Below, piece after piece: positions 26,545-34,777 of a stretch of DNA of 64,000 nucleotides. The notes under the pieces are model-generated. The model saw nothing but the letters and a program-made list of their open reading frames with translations, had not been told where the DNA came from and ran no database searches. The stretch lies in assembly GCF_947500985.1 (NCBI RefSeq), contig NZ_CANMTX010000007.1, forward strand, positions 62,001-126,000, written 5' to 3'. Source of the DNA: an uncultured Maribacter sp. (GTDB taxonomy: Bacteria; Bacteroidota; Bacteroidia; Flavobacteriales; Flavobacteriaceae). Both the position numbers and the translations under genes were made by a program. Position 1 is the stretch's first letter. Each line of letters opens with the position of its first letter.

Positions 26545-26955
26545 ATGCTCTCGAAAAAGACAAAATACGGTTTAAAAGCGCTAGCCTACTTGGCGGCACA
26601 ACCCGATAAAAAACCTGTTCAAATATCAGAAATAGCTGAAAAGGAGAACATCTCCCAAAAATTCTTGGAGAGTATACTTCTTAGTTTAAGAAAAACAGGA
26701 TTCTTAGGTTCTAAAAAAGGTAAAGGTGGCGGTTACTATTTGTTAAGAACACCTGAAGAGATTTCGATGACCGATGTTATGAGAGTTTTAGAAGGTCCAA
26801 TTGCCATGGTGCCTTGTGTAAGTCTAAATTTTTATGAAACCTGTGATGATTGTCCCGATGAAAACACCTGTTCTGTTCATAAGCTAATGCTGCAAGTGCG
26901 TGATAGTGCGTTAGATGTATACCGTAATAATACACTGAAGGATATCATTTCGTAA
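26545..26955 (+). CDS. Rrf2 family transcriptional regulator
   Basis: Winged-helix regulator of 136 residues starting at the ATG at 26545 (MLSKKTKYGLKALAYLA); the longer frame from a TTG adds an unlikely hydrophobic tail. The helix-turn-helix is QISEIAEKENISQKFLESIL, followed by the wing SKKGKGGGYYLL. Four cysteines, in MVPCVSLNFYETCDDCPDENTC, match the Rrf2 cysteine cluster, which binds an Fe-S centre in IscR/NsrR-type members, although cysteine-metabolism regulators such as CymR lack it. It lies directly upstream of the sulfate assimilation genes, so it is the likely regulator of the CTAnnAAATnnnTAG sites found there. Confidence 0.9.
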   Translation: MLSKKTKYGLKALAYLAAQPDKKPVQISEIAEKENISQKFLESILLSLRKTGFLGSKKGKGGGYYLLRTPEEISMTDVMRVLEGPIAMVPCVSLNFYETCDDCPDENTCSVHKLMLQVRDSALDVYRNNTLKDIIS

Positions 26956-27039
26956 ATCCCTTTATTTTAACAAATCTTCATTTTGCAGTAATCCACTACA
27001 TTGCGAAATATTAATTTTTCACGCCCTTTTGTTAATAAT

Positions 27040-27054
27040 CTACTAAATCTATAG
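27040..27054. promoter_or_regulatory. Predicted Rrf2 operator, site 1
   Basis: CTACTAAATCTATAG, an imperfect palindrome with ends CTA and TAG and a central AAAT, lies about 65 bp upstream of the -7 element. The pattern recurs at 27119 and 30451. Confidence 0.55.
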
Positions 27055-27104
27055 GGTAAATGAAATTTATCTGAAATTAGGGCGACTACTTTGGAAAATA
27101 ATAC

Positions 27105-27112
27105 TATTTTTG
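27105..27112 (+). promoter_or_regulatory. -7 promoter element of the cys operon
   Basis: TATTTTTG fits TAnnTTTG. Transcription would start at about 27118-27120, right at the second operator copy. Confidence 0.6.
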
Positions 27113-27118
27113 AAAACT

Positions 27119-27133
27119 CTATTAAATTAGTAG
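27119..27133. promoter_or_regulatory. Predicted Rrf2 operator, site 2
   Basis: CTATTAAATTAGTAG has the same CTA-N9-TAG layout and AAAT centre as site 1. It overlaps the expected transcription start, a position suited to repression. Confidence 0.6.
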
Positions 27134-27155
27134 GGTAATAAAAATTGAGTAAAAG

Positions 27156-27419
27156 ATGATTGCAGATCAACTTATTTTAAATAAAAAAGAGTCTAAAACG
27201 ACCTATAAAGAAGATAAAACTTCTGAAAAGCCAATGCGTAGTATTGCAAAAGCTTTTAGCTGGAGGGTAATAGGTACGTTAGATACTTTAATTATTTCAT
27301 ACTTACTTACAGGCAAAATATCACTTGCTGCCTCAATTGCATCTATAGATTTTGTAACGAAGATGGTGTTGTACTTTTTTCACGAAAGAATCTGGAATTT
27401 AGTAAAGTGGGGTAAATAA
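27156..27419 (+). CDS. DUF2061 small membrane protein
   Basis: 87-residue protein with two hydrophobic segments and the DUF2061 pattern: AKAFSWRVIGTLDTLIISYLLTG-type block (about 31-53), then AASIASIDFVTKMVLYFFHERIW. It is first in the sulfate assimilation operon, 14 bp before cysH. Genes of this family are repeatedly found with cys genes in Bacteroidota, so a role in sulfate or sulfite handling at the membrane is plausible, but no activity is established. The Trp-Arg and HERIW motifs are its best-conserved parts. Confidence 0.88.
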   Translation: MIADQLILNKKESKTTYKEDKTSEKPMRSIAKAFSWRVIGTLDTLIISYLLTGKISLAASIASIDFVTKMVLYFFHERIWNLVKWGK

Positions 27420-27433
27420 TAAAGAATAGGATT

Positions 27434-28057
27434 ATGGCATTGACAGAAGCACAAGTTCAGAAGTTAAACATACAATTTAAAGGTATACCGCCAGAAGAAA
27501 TTATTTCTTGGGCTGTAAAGCATGCAGTAACTCCAGTAGTAACTACAAACTTCAGACCATATGAAGTAGCTATTTTACATGCGGTATCTGGGGTAAGAAA
27601 AGATATTCCTGTGGTTTGGTGCGATACGGGTTATAACACCCCGAAAACATACAAACATGCAGATGAAATAATCAGCAAGTTGAATTTGAACGTAAAGTTA
27701 TTTGTGCCAAAGCAGACTACTGCGCATAGAGATGCTGTAATGGGTATTCCACAAATCGATGATCCAAGACATGCATTATTTACCGAGCAAGTAAAGTTGG
27801 AGCCTTTTAAAAGGGCAATGGCAGAATTTAAACCAGATGTTTGGTTTACGAACCTAAGAAAAGGGCAGACTGCACACCGCGATAGTCTAGATATTTTAAG
27901 TCTAAGCAAAGACGGTGTTTTAAAGGTGAGTCCGTTTTACCACTGGAACGACACACAGCTAGACACGTATTTAAAGAAATATAATCTGCCTAATGAGCAT
28001 AACTATTTCGACCCAACTAAGGTATTAGAAAATAGAGAATGCGGGTTACATAGTTAA
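27434..28057 (+). CDS. cysH: Phosphoadenylylsulfate reductase family protein
   Basis: Reduces activated sulfate to sulfite with thioredoxin. The catalytic cysteine is Cys203 in the C-terminal ECGLH motif; WFTNLRKGQTAHRDSLD is the substrate-binding block. The paired cysteines that hold the 4Fe-4S cluster of APS reductases are missing, so PAPS rather than APS is the predicted substrate. That requires an APS kinase, yet cysN here has no fused kinase domain and no cysC is in the window. 207 residues is slightly short for the family. Second gene of the operon. Confidence 0.93.
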   Translation: MALTEAQVQKLNIQFKGIPPEEIISWAVKHAVTPVVTTNFRPYEVAILHAVSGVRKDIPVVWCDTGYNTPKTYKHADEIISKLNLNVKLFVPKQTTAHRDAVMGIPQIDDPRHALFTEQVKLEPFKRAMAEFKPDVWFTNLRKGQTAHRDSLDILSLSKDGVLKVSPFYHWNDTQLDTYLKKYNLPNEHNYFDPTKVLENRECGLHS

Positions 28058-28105
28058 TCTAAGAGCGTAGAAAAGAATAAGATAATTTATCTAAGAAAAT
28101 ATAGA

Positions 28106-29056
28106 ATGAGTAATAGCAGTACGGAATTGGAAGTAACCCCATCCATAGAACTTTTAAAAGATACCTCTCACATAAATGCACTTGAAAATGAGGCAATTTA
28201 TATCATTAGAGAAGTAGCAGCTCAGTTCGAGAAGCCAGTTCTTTTATTCTCAGGAGGAAAAGATTCGATTACATTGGTTCGTTTGGCTCAAAAAGCATTT
28301 TGGCCATCGAAAATTCCTTTCCCTTTAATGCATATTGATACAGGGCATAACTTCCCAGAGACTATCGAATTTAGAGATAGGTTGGTAGAAGAATTAGGTT
28401 TAGAGTTGATTGTGCGTAATGTGCAAGATTCAATCGATCAAGGTAAAGTAAAAGAAGAGTCAGGTAGATATTCTAGTAGAAATAGCTTGCAGACAACAAC
28501 ATTGTTAGATGCAATCGAAGAATTTAAGTTTGATGCCTGTATAGGTGGAGCGCGAAGAGATGAAGAAAAGGCTCGTGCTAAAGAACGTATTTTCTCAGTT
28601 CGTGATGATTTTGGACAGTGGGATGAGCGTAACCAACGCCCAGAGTTGTTTGATATGTTAAACGGACAAATAGAATTGGGTCAGAATGTAAGAGTTTTTC
28701 CTATTTCTAACTGGACAGAATTAGATGTGTGGTCTTATATCAAAGAAGAGCAAATTGAAATTCCGTCAATATACTTCGCACACAAACGTAAGACATTCTT
28801 AAGAGATGGTATGATATGGTCTGCAGAAGACGGTATCGTGTTTAGAGAAGAAGATGAGGTGGTAGAAGAAAGATTAGTTCGTTTTCGTACAGTAGGCGAT
28901 ATGTCTTGTACGGCAGCAGTACTTTCAGATGCAGAGTCAATTGATAAAGTAGTAGAAGAAATTAGAGATTCATCTATTTCAGAGCGTGGTGCGCGTATAG
29001 ATGATAAGCGTTCAGAAGCAGCGATGGAGAAAAGAAAACAACAAGGATATTTTTAG
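28106..29056 (+). CDS. cysD: Sulfate adenylyltransferase subunit 2
   Basis: ATP-dependent AMP transfer to sulfate, giving APS together with the GTPase CysN. The PP-loop SGGKDSITLVRLAQKAF lies near residues 49-65, and the family blocks HIDTGHNFPETIEFRD, GGARRDEEKARAKERIFSVRD and FPISNWTELDVW are intact. The 316 residues match the family. It follows cysH by 48 bp and precedes cysN; the spacer to cysN carries a hairpin and heptad words. Confidence 0.96.
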   Translation: MSNSSTELEVTPSIELLKDTSHINALENEAIYIIREVAAQFEKPVLLFSGGKDSITLVRLAQKAFWPSKIPFPLMHIDTGHNFPETIEFRDRLVEELGLELIVRNVQDSIDQGKVKEESGRYSSRNSLQTTTLLDAIEEFKFDACIGGARRDEEKARAKERIFSVRDDFGQWDERNQRPELFDMLNGQIELGQNVRVFPISNWTELDVWSYIKEEQIEIPSIYFAHKRKTFLRDGMIWSAEDGIVFREEDEVVEERLVRFRTVGDMSCTAAVLSDAESIDKVVEEIRDSSISERGARIDDKRSEAAMEKRKQQGYF

Positions 29057-29076
29057 AATTTTCTTTTGAAAATTCT
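29055..29076 (+). promoter_or_regulatory. Perfect hairpin overlapping the cysD stop codon
   Basis: AGAATTTTC (29055-29063) and GAAAATTCT (29068-29076) form a 9-bp perfect stem with a TTTT loop. Without a following T run it looks more like an mRNA processing or stability element than a terminator. Confidence 0.5.
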
Positions 29077-29083
29077 GCCTTTA

Positions 29084-29156
29084 GCTTTTGGCTATCGGCA
29101 ACAAGCAATAACAATAATATTAAAAGCCAATAGCGAATAGCGAAGGGCTAATAGCT
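29084..29156. repeat. Two opposed heptad tracts between cysD and cysN
   Basis: One arm holds GCTTTTG, GCTATCG, GCAACAA, GCAATAA in register (29084-29111); the other AAAAGCC, AATAGCG, AATAGCG, AAGGGCT, AATAGCT (29122-29156). Words of the two arms are partly complementary, so the spacer can fold back on itself. Confidence 0.6.
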
Positions 29157-29161
29157 TTAAA

Positions 29162-30409
29162 ATGGAAGTACTAAAAATAGCAACGGCAGGTAGTGTAGAT
29201 GATGGTAAAAGTACCTTGATAGGGAGAATGCTTTACGATACAAAATCTTTGACCAGCGATAAGTTAGAAGCGATTGAAAAGACCAGTAAGCAAAAGGGAT
29301 ACGATTATTTAGATTTCTCTTTGGCAACAGATGGTTTGGTAGCAGAACGCGAGCAGGGTATAACTATAGATGTTGCCCATATCTATTTCTCTACGGCAAA
29401 GAAAAGTTACATTATTGCAGATACTCCCGGTCACGTAGAATATACCCGTAACATGGTTACCGGAGCATCTACTTCACAAGCAGCGATTATATTGATCGAT
29501 GCACGTAAGGGTGTAATCGAACAAACGAACAGACATTTTTTTATTAATAATTTACTACGCATTAAAGATGTTGTAGTAGCCATTAATAAAATGGATTTGG
29601 TAGATTATTCTGAGGAAACTTACAATGCTATCAAAGCAGACTTTGAAGAGTTGATGGCGAAAAGAGACTACCAAGATCAGAAAATAACTTTTATTCCTGT
29701 TAGCGCTTTGAAAGGAGATAACGTGGTAAATAAAACAGATAAGACACCTTGGTATACCGGTCCTACTTTGTTAGAACATTTTGAAGCCTTAGATAGAAAA
29801 GATATTTTCAATGCAGGTACACCACGTTTCCCGGTACAGTATGTTATTCGTCCAAAAACAGATGAACACCATGATTTTAGAGGATTTGCTGGTAAGGTTT
29901 ACGGTGGTGAGCTAAGTGTTGGTGATGAGGTTGTAGCGCTTCCATCGCAAACACGTTCAAAAATAAAAGAAATTTATTTCCACGATAAAAAGTACAAAAC
30001 AGCATCAAGACGTTCTTCGGTAACGATTACGTTAGACGATGAAATAAACTTGAGTCGTGGCGACATGTTAGTTAGAGCTAATGATTTACCAACAGTTGAT
30101 AAGCAATTTACTGCTACAATCTCTTGGATGGATTCATTACCGTTGGCTGCAGGAAACAAATATATAGTACAACACGGTGTCAATAAAGTATTGGCAAAAG
30201 TGGAGCAGGTACATCATAAAATTGCTCCTGATTATTCGGGTATCGATACAGAAACAGATTCGTTGGGTATGAATGATATTGCCCAGGTAAGTTTACGTTT
30301 AAATAAACCAATTTTCTACGATCAATTTAAAGATCATAGAACTAACGGTTCATTTATCTTAATAGACACCAAATCTAATAGTACCGTAGGAGCGGGATTC
30401 ATTAGTTAA
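29162..30409 (+). CDS. cysN: Sulfate adenylyltransferase subunit 1 (GTPase)
   Basis: EF-Tu-like GTPase that drives APS formation with CysD. G1 GSVDDGKSTLIG, G3 DTPGHVEYTRNM and G4 NKMD are all present, followed by the beta-barrel domains. At 415 residues it is CysN only; the C-terminal APS kinase domain of CysNC fusions is absent. It continues the cys operon, but the 106-bp spacer after it contains an operator-like site, so the next gene may also have its own promoter. Confidence 0.95.
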   Translation: MEVLKIATAGSVDDGKSTLIGRMLYDTKSLTSDKLEAIEKTSKQKGYDYLDFSLATDGLVAEREQGITIDVAHIYFSTAKKSYIIADTPGHVEYTRNMVTGASTSQAAIILIDARKGVIEQTNRHFFINNLLRIKDVVVAINKMDLVDYSEETYNAIKADFEELMAKRDYQDQKITFIPVSALKGDNVVNKTDKTPWYTGPTLLEHFEALDRKDIFNAGTPRFPVQYVIRPKTDEHHDFRGFAGKVYGGELSVGDEVVALPSQTRSKIKEIYFHDKKYKTASRRSSVTITLDDEINLSRGDMLVRANDLPTVDKQFTATISWMDSLPLAAGNKYIVQHGVNKVLAKVEQVHHKIAPDYSGIDTETDSLGMNDIAQVSLRLNKPIFYDQFKDHRTNGSFILIDTKSNSTVGAGFIS

Positions 30410-30450
30410 ATAGAAAAAGTCAATTTTAATATTGGCTGTTTTAATTAAGT

Positions 30451-30465
30451 CTATAAAATCTATAG
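30451..30465. promoter_or_regulatory. Predicted Rrf2 operator, site 3
   Basis: CTATAAAATCTATAG is the most symmetric of three CTA-N9-TAG sites, here 51 bp upstream of the sulfite reductase gene. It suggests joint control of the two halves of the sulfate pathway. Confidence 0.6.
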
Positions 30466-30515
30466 GCAAAATAGAGTAAAAGTTAATTTTAGTACTGAAT
30501 ATTTAATACCGAACG

Positions 30516-32606
30516 ATGCAGAGTTTTAGAACAGAAATAGAGAATCAAGTAGTTGCGAATGATATTTTAGAATTGGAACGCAAGATTCATGAGTTCCATG
30601 GCGGCAATTTAGATGAAGAGAAATTTAGAAGCCTTCGTTTGGCTCGTGGCGTATACGGTCAGCGTCAAGAAGGCGTTCAAATGATCCGTATAAAATTGCC
30701 GTATGGTAAGGTGACTTCTCAGCAATTGCTGCGTATTTGCGATGTGTCTGACGAGTATTCTACTGGTAGATTGCACATAACTACACGTCAAGATATTCAG
30801 ATTCACTATGTAGATTTGAACAGGACTCCTGAGTTATGGTCAGAACTTGAGAAAGACGATATCACATTAAGAGAAGCTTGTGGTAACACGGTACGTAATG
30901 TTACCGCTAGTGAAACAGCGGGTGTTGATATAGATGAACCTTTTGATGTTTCGCCTTATGCACATGCATTATTTCAGTATTTCCTTAGAAATCCTGTGAG
31001 TCAAGAAATGGGGCGTAAATTCAAAGTTTCTTTCTCGGCAAGTGATGCAGATACTGGTTTATCATACATGCACGATTTAGGTTTTATCGCCAAAATAGAA
31101 AATGGAGAAGTAGGTTTTAAAGTGATGTTGGGTGGTGGTTTAGGTTCTCAACCAAGACATGCAGATGAGTTATATAGCTTTTTGCCAGCGGACCAGATTA
31201 TTCCTTTAATGGAAACAGTTATACGTGTTTTTGACCGTTACGGTGAGCGTAAAAGTAGAGCTAAAGCTAGAATGAAATTCTTGTTGAAAGATTTAGGTCT
31301 TGATGGATTCAAAGAGTTATTGGCTGCTGAGAAAACGGCTGTGCCTTTTGATACTTTTCCTATTGATCCAGAAGACTATCCGAAAACCAAAGTATCAGAT
31401 TTAAAAGTTCCTGCAGTTGAAATAGCAGATTCAAAGGAATTTGAAAAGTGGAAAGTAACGAACGTTGTTCCTCAGAAACAACCTGGTTATGTTGCTTTGG
31501 GTATTAAAGTATTGTTAGGCGATTTCTATACCGACAAGGCACGTTTATTAGCCAACTTGGTGCAGAAGTATGCAGCAGGTGAGCTTCGTTTATCACTTCG
31601 TCAAAACATTTTGATTCCGTTTGTAAAAGAAGAAAGCATTGAATTTTTCTATACGGAATTGAAAAAATTAGGATTTGCCGAAGCAGGATATAATAAAGCA
31701 TTAGATATTACAGCTTGCCCAGGTACAGATACTTGTAATTTAGGTATTGCAAGTAGTACAGGTATTGCAGAAGAATTAGAAAGAGTTATAAAAACAGAAT
31801 ATCCTGATTATATCAATAACGAAGATGTTGTAATAAAAATCAGTGGTTGTATGAACGCATGTGGTCAACACAATATGGCAAATATTGGTTTCCAGGGCAT
31901 GTCTGTTCGTACAAAAGATAAATTGGTAGCACCTGCATTACAAGTATTATTAGGTGGTAGCACAGATGGTAACGGTCAAGGTCGTTTTGCAGATAAAGTG
32001 GTAAAAGTTCCAAGTAAAAGAGGTCCTGAAGCATTACGCTTAATCTTAAATGATTACGATGCTAATGGTGGGGATTTATCATTTCCGGATTACTATGCTG
32101 AAAAAGGGCAAATGTATTTCTATGATTTTCTAACGCCATTATCATCTGTAGATGATTTAACGCCAGAAGATTTCATTGACTGGGGAAATACAGAACGTTA
32201 TGAAAAAGCAATTGGTGTAGGTGAGTGTGCAGGTGTGGTTATCGACTTAATTGCTACGCTTCTTTTCGAGAGTGAAGAGAAGATACAGAATGCACAAAAT
32301 ATGTTCGATGCAGAGAAATGGTCTGCAAGTATCTATCACGCATATTCTTCAATGGTGAATTCAGCGAAAGCGATGTTAACCTCAGAGAATACGAAAGTAA
32401 ATACACATGTAAGTATCATTAAAGATTTTGATGAGAAGTTTGTTGCCGATGGAAGAATTGCTGTTGCAGGCGGATTCGAAAAATTGGTACTTCAATTGAA
32501 TCAGAATGAACCAACAAAAGAATTTGCCGAGTCTTATATAAAGGATGCTAAAGTATTCTTAGAGACGGTTGCAAAGTTTAGAGAACAAGAATTAGCAGAA
32601 GCATAA
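30516..32606 (+). CDS. Siroheme sulfite reductase with C-terminal HEPN-like domain
   Basis: Reduces sulfite to sulfide with six electrons, probably from ferredoxin. The 696-residue protein has two ferrodoxin-like/sulfite-reductase repeats and the 4Fe-4S/siroheme ligands CPGTDTC (Cys401, Cys407) and CMNACG (Cys445, Cys449). After about residue 560 comes an extra ~130-residue all-helical segment (ATLLFESEEKIQNAQNMF, WSASIYHAYSSMVNSAKAML) that looks like a HEPN domain, without an RxxxxH nuclease motif. Bacteroidota homologues carry the same extension. It is followed after 1 bp by cobA, which starts siroheme synthesis. Confidence 0.92.
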   Translation: MQSFRTEIENQVVANDILELERKIHEFHGGNLDEEKFRSLRLARGVYGQRQEGVQMIRIKLPYGKVTSQQLLRICDVSDEYSTGRLHITTRQDIQIHYVDLNRTPELWSELEKDDITLREACGNTVRNVTASETAGVDIDEPFDVSPYAHALFQYFLRNPVSQEMGRKFKVSFSASDADTGLSYMHDLGFIAKIENGEVGFKVMLGGGLGSQPRHADELYSFLPADQIIPLMETVIRVFDRYGERKSRAKARMKFLLKDLGLDGFKELLAAEKTAVPFDTFPIDPEDYPKTKVSDLKVPAVEIADSKEFEKWKVTNVVPQKQPGYVALGIKVLLGDFYTDKARLLANLVQKYAAGELRLSLRQNILIPFVKEESIEFFYTELKKLGFAEAGYNKALDITACPGTDTCNLGIASSTGIAEELERVIKTEYPDYINNEDVVIKISGCMNACGQHNMANIGFQGMSVRTKDKLVAPALQVLLGGSTDGNGQGRFADKVVKVPSKRGPEALRLILNDYDANGGDLSFPDYYAEKGQMYFYDFLTPLSSVDDLTPEDFIDWGNTERYEKAIGVGECAGVVIDLIATLLFESEEKIQNAQNMFDAEKWSASIYHAYSSMVNSAKAMLTSENTKVNTHVSIIKDFDEKFVADGRIAVAGGFEKLVLQLNQNEPTKEFAESYIKDAKVFLETVAKFREQELAEA

Positions 32607-32607
32607 C

Positions 32608-33450
32608 ATGCATACTAATAATCTATCCAATCAAAAAACAATCAATTCAATAGTTGATACTCCCTCGCAGAGTCAAGGGAGGTTGACTGTTGTTGGTGCA
32701 GGCCCTGGCGATATAGGGCTCATCACTTTAAAAGCAATTAAAACTCTTGAAAATGCCGATGTGGTTTTGTATGATGCTTTGGTTAACGAAGAGTTGCTGA
32801 AGTATGCCAATAATGCAGAGTTGATTTTTGTGGGTAAGCGCAAAGGATGCTATGCATATCAGCAGGAACAAATAAATGAGTTGATTGTTAGCAGGGCAAA
32901 ATCTGACGGACACGTGGTAAGATTAAAAGGCGGAGATCCTTTTGTATTTGGTCGTGGTTCAGAAGAGATGGAATATGCAGCGTCACATGGTTTAGAAGTG
33001 GCCATGGTGCCAGGTATTTCTTCAAGTTTAAGTGTGCCGGCTTATCAGAATATTCCAGTAACAAAAAGAGGGGCATCAGAAAGTTTTTGGGTAATAACAG
33101 GCACTACCAAAGAACATAGGCTATCAACAGATATTGCTTTAGCGGCAAAGAGTAGTGCAACAGTGGTGATATTAATGGGAATGTCCAAATTACCCCAAAT
33201 AGTAGAGCTGTTTAAAGGTGAGGGCAAAGCAGAAATGCCAATAGCTATTATTCAAAACGGAACTCGTAAAAATGAAAAAGTAGGTATAGCGACTATTGAA
33301 ACTATAGCTGAGGTTGTAGAAAAAGAAGAATTATCGAACCCTGCAATCATTATTATAGGTGAAGTGATAAAACATCGCGAAGCATTAGTAGCAGCGAAAA
33401 ATCAGTATTCAAAAGAGAATGTTAGTTTGAGCGAAGTCAAAACCTCATAA
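32608..33450 (+). CDS. cobA: Uroporphyrinogen-III C-methyltransferase
   Basis: SAM-dependent double methylation of uroporphyrinogen III to precorrin-2, the first step to siroheme for the adjacent sulfite reductase. Motifs are VVGAGPGDIGLITLKA near residue 28, VRLKGGDPFVFGRGSEE near 104, and MVPGISSSLSVPAY near 133. The first ~25 residues are an unconserved extension. It is the methyltransferase part only: the dehydrogenase/ferrochelatase needed to finish siroheme is not in the window. Confidence 0.95.
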   Translation: MHTNNLSNQKTINSIVDTPSQSQGRLTVVGAGPGDIGLITLKAIKTLENADVVLYDALVNEELLKYANNAELIFVGKRKGCYAYQQEQINELIVSRAKSDGHVVRLKGGDPFVFGRGSEEMEYAASHGLEVAMVPGISSSLSVPAYQNIPVTKRGASESFWVITGTTKEHRLSTDIALAAKSSATVVILMGMSKLPQIVELFKGEGKAEMPIAIIQNGTRKNEKVGIATIETIAEVVEKEELSNPAIIIIGEVIKHREALVAAKNQYSKENVSLSEVKTS

Positions 33451-33519
33451 TAATAAGTATATAGTACATAAACTAAGTGAAATAAAAGAAGCTAAAAAGT
33501 AGTGTGTAGTATGATGTCA

Positions 33520-33547
33520 ACTTTGTACTAATTACTTTTTACTAAAA
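33520..33547. repeat. Heptad tract upstream of the ferredoxin-NADP reductase
   Basis: Four words in exact register: ACTTTGT, ACTAATT, ACTTTTT, ACTAAAA. The tract ends 8 bp before the ATG at 33556. The words resemble those at 40451-40492. Confidence 0.6.
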
Positions 33548-33555
33548 AGAAGATT

Positions 33556-34617
33556 ATGATTAAAACAGATATGCTCATTATAGGAGCGGGACCAACCGGT
33601 TTATTTACGGTGTTTGAAGCAGGATTATTAAAGTTAAAAACGCATTTAATAGATGCATTGCCACAACCAGGTGGTCAGTGTTCAGAGATATATCCTAAGA
33701 AGCCTATCTACGATATTCCTGCATTTCCAGAAATTTTGGCGGGTACTTTGGTAGATAATTTAATGGAGCAGATCAAACCTTTTGAACCCGGGTTTACATT
33801 GGGTGAAAGAGCTGAAACCTTAGATAAGTTAGAAGATGGTTCTTTTGTAGTAACTACAAATAAAGGAACTCAGCACAATGCGCCAGTTGTTGTTATAGCA
33901 GGCGGGTTAGGTTCTTTTGAACCAAGAAAACCACCTATCTCAAATATTGTAAATTTTGAAGATACCGGTGTTTCTTATATGATTAAGGATCCAGAAGTAT
34001 ATCGAAATAAAAAAGTGGTGATTGCCGGTGGTGGAGATTCAGCTTTAGACTGGGCTATATTTTTAACCGATGTAGCTTCAGAAGTAACTTTGGTGCATAG
34101 AAGAGATGAATTTAGAGGAGCTTTAGATTCTGTTGAAAAAGCTGCTGAGTTAGCCAAGTTGGGTAAAATCAAATTGATTACGAAAGCTGAGGTTAAAGAA
34201 TTGCATGGCAAAGATCATCTTGAGGCTGTTGTTATCAAACATACAGATAAAGAGAAAGATGATACCTATTTAGAAGTTGATAATTTTATTCCGTTGTTTG
34301 GTTTATCACCTAAATTAGGTCCGATAGGTGATTGGGGCTTAGATATTCATAAAAATGCGATTAAGGTAAACAATGCAAAAGATTATCAAACAAACATACC
34401 TGGTGTATATGCAATTGGCGATGTAAATACATACGAAGGTAAATTGAAATTGATATTATCAGGTTTTCATGAAGCTGCGGTAATGTGTCAGTTTGCATAC
34501 CAACAAATTAATCCAGGTAAGCGATATGTAATGAAGTATACTACTGTTGGTGGTGTCGAAGGATTTGATGGTTCTAAGAAAGAAGCTAAGAAAGAAGTAG
34601 TACAGAGTATAGCATAA
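33556..34617 (+). CDS. Ferredoxin-NADP reductase, thioredoxin-reductase type
   Basis: FAD- and NAD(P)-binding oxidoreductase; it likely supplies reduced ferredoxin to sulfite reductase. The FAD motif is IIGAGPTGLF near residue 8, the NADPH motif VIAGGGDSALDW near 157, and the FAD closing motif GVYAIGDVNTYEGKLKLILSG near 280. The CxxC pair of thioredoxin reductases is missing, which points to the ferredoxin-NADP reductase type 2 group. 353 residues is typical. It ends the sulfate assimilation cluster and is followed by a terminator. Confidence 0.9.
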   Translation: MIKTDMLIIGAGPTGLFTVFEAGLLKLKTHLIDALPQPGGQCSEIYPKKPIYDIPAFPEILAGTLVDNLMEQIKPFEPGFTLGERAETLDKLEDGSFVVTTNKGTQHNAPVVVIAGGLGSFEPRKPPISNIVNFEDTGVSYMIKDPEVYRNKKVVIAGGGDSALDWAIFLTDVASEVTLVHRRDEFRGALDSVEKAAELAKLGKIKLITKAEVKELHGKDHLEAVVIKHTDKEKDDTYLEVDNFIPLFGLSPKLGPIGDWGLDIHKNAIKVNNAKDYQTNIPGVYAIGDVNTYEGKLKLILSGFHEAAVMCQFAYQQINPGKRYVMKYTTVGGVEGFDGSKKEAKKEVVQSIA

Positions 34618-34638
34618 AATACTTAAGTAATATGGCAG

Positions 34639-34674
34639 AAACCTCTGGTTCTTTAATGATTCAGAGGTTTTTTT
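34639..34674 (+). terminator. Terminator after the sulfate assimilation cluster
   Basis: AAACCTCTG (34639-34647) pairs with CAGAGGTTT (34662-34670) and is followed by T. The loop is 14 nt. Confidence 0.85.
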
Positions 34675-34718
34675 ATGACAATTCCCCAGAATTTCGTTAA
34701 CTAAATAACCTATTGAAG

Positions 34719-34751
34719 TTTTGGATAAGAGCATACTGTGCCGTTACTTTG
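34719..34751 (+). promoter_or_regulatory. Predicted promoter of the metH leader
   Basis: TTTTG (34719-34723) and TACTTTG (34745-34751) have an approximately 21-nt spacing; the -7 element is one base short of TAnnTTTG. It lies 26 nt before the riboswitch. Confidence 0.5.
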
Positions 34752-34777
34752 CAATTAGTTCATAAATATATTGAAAC

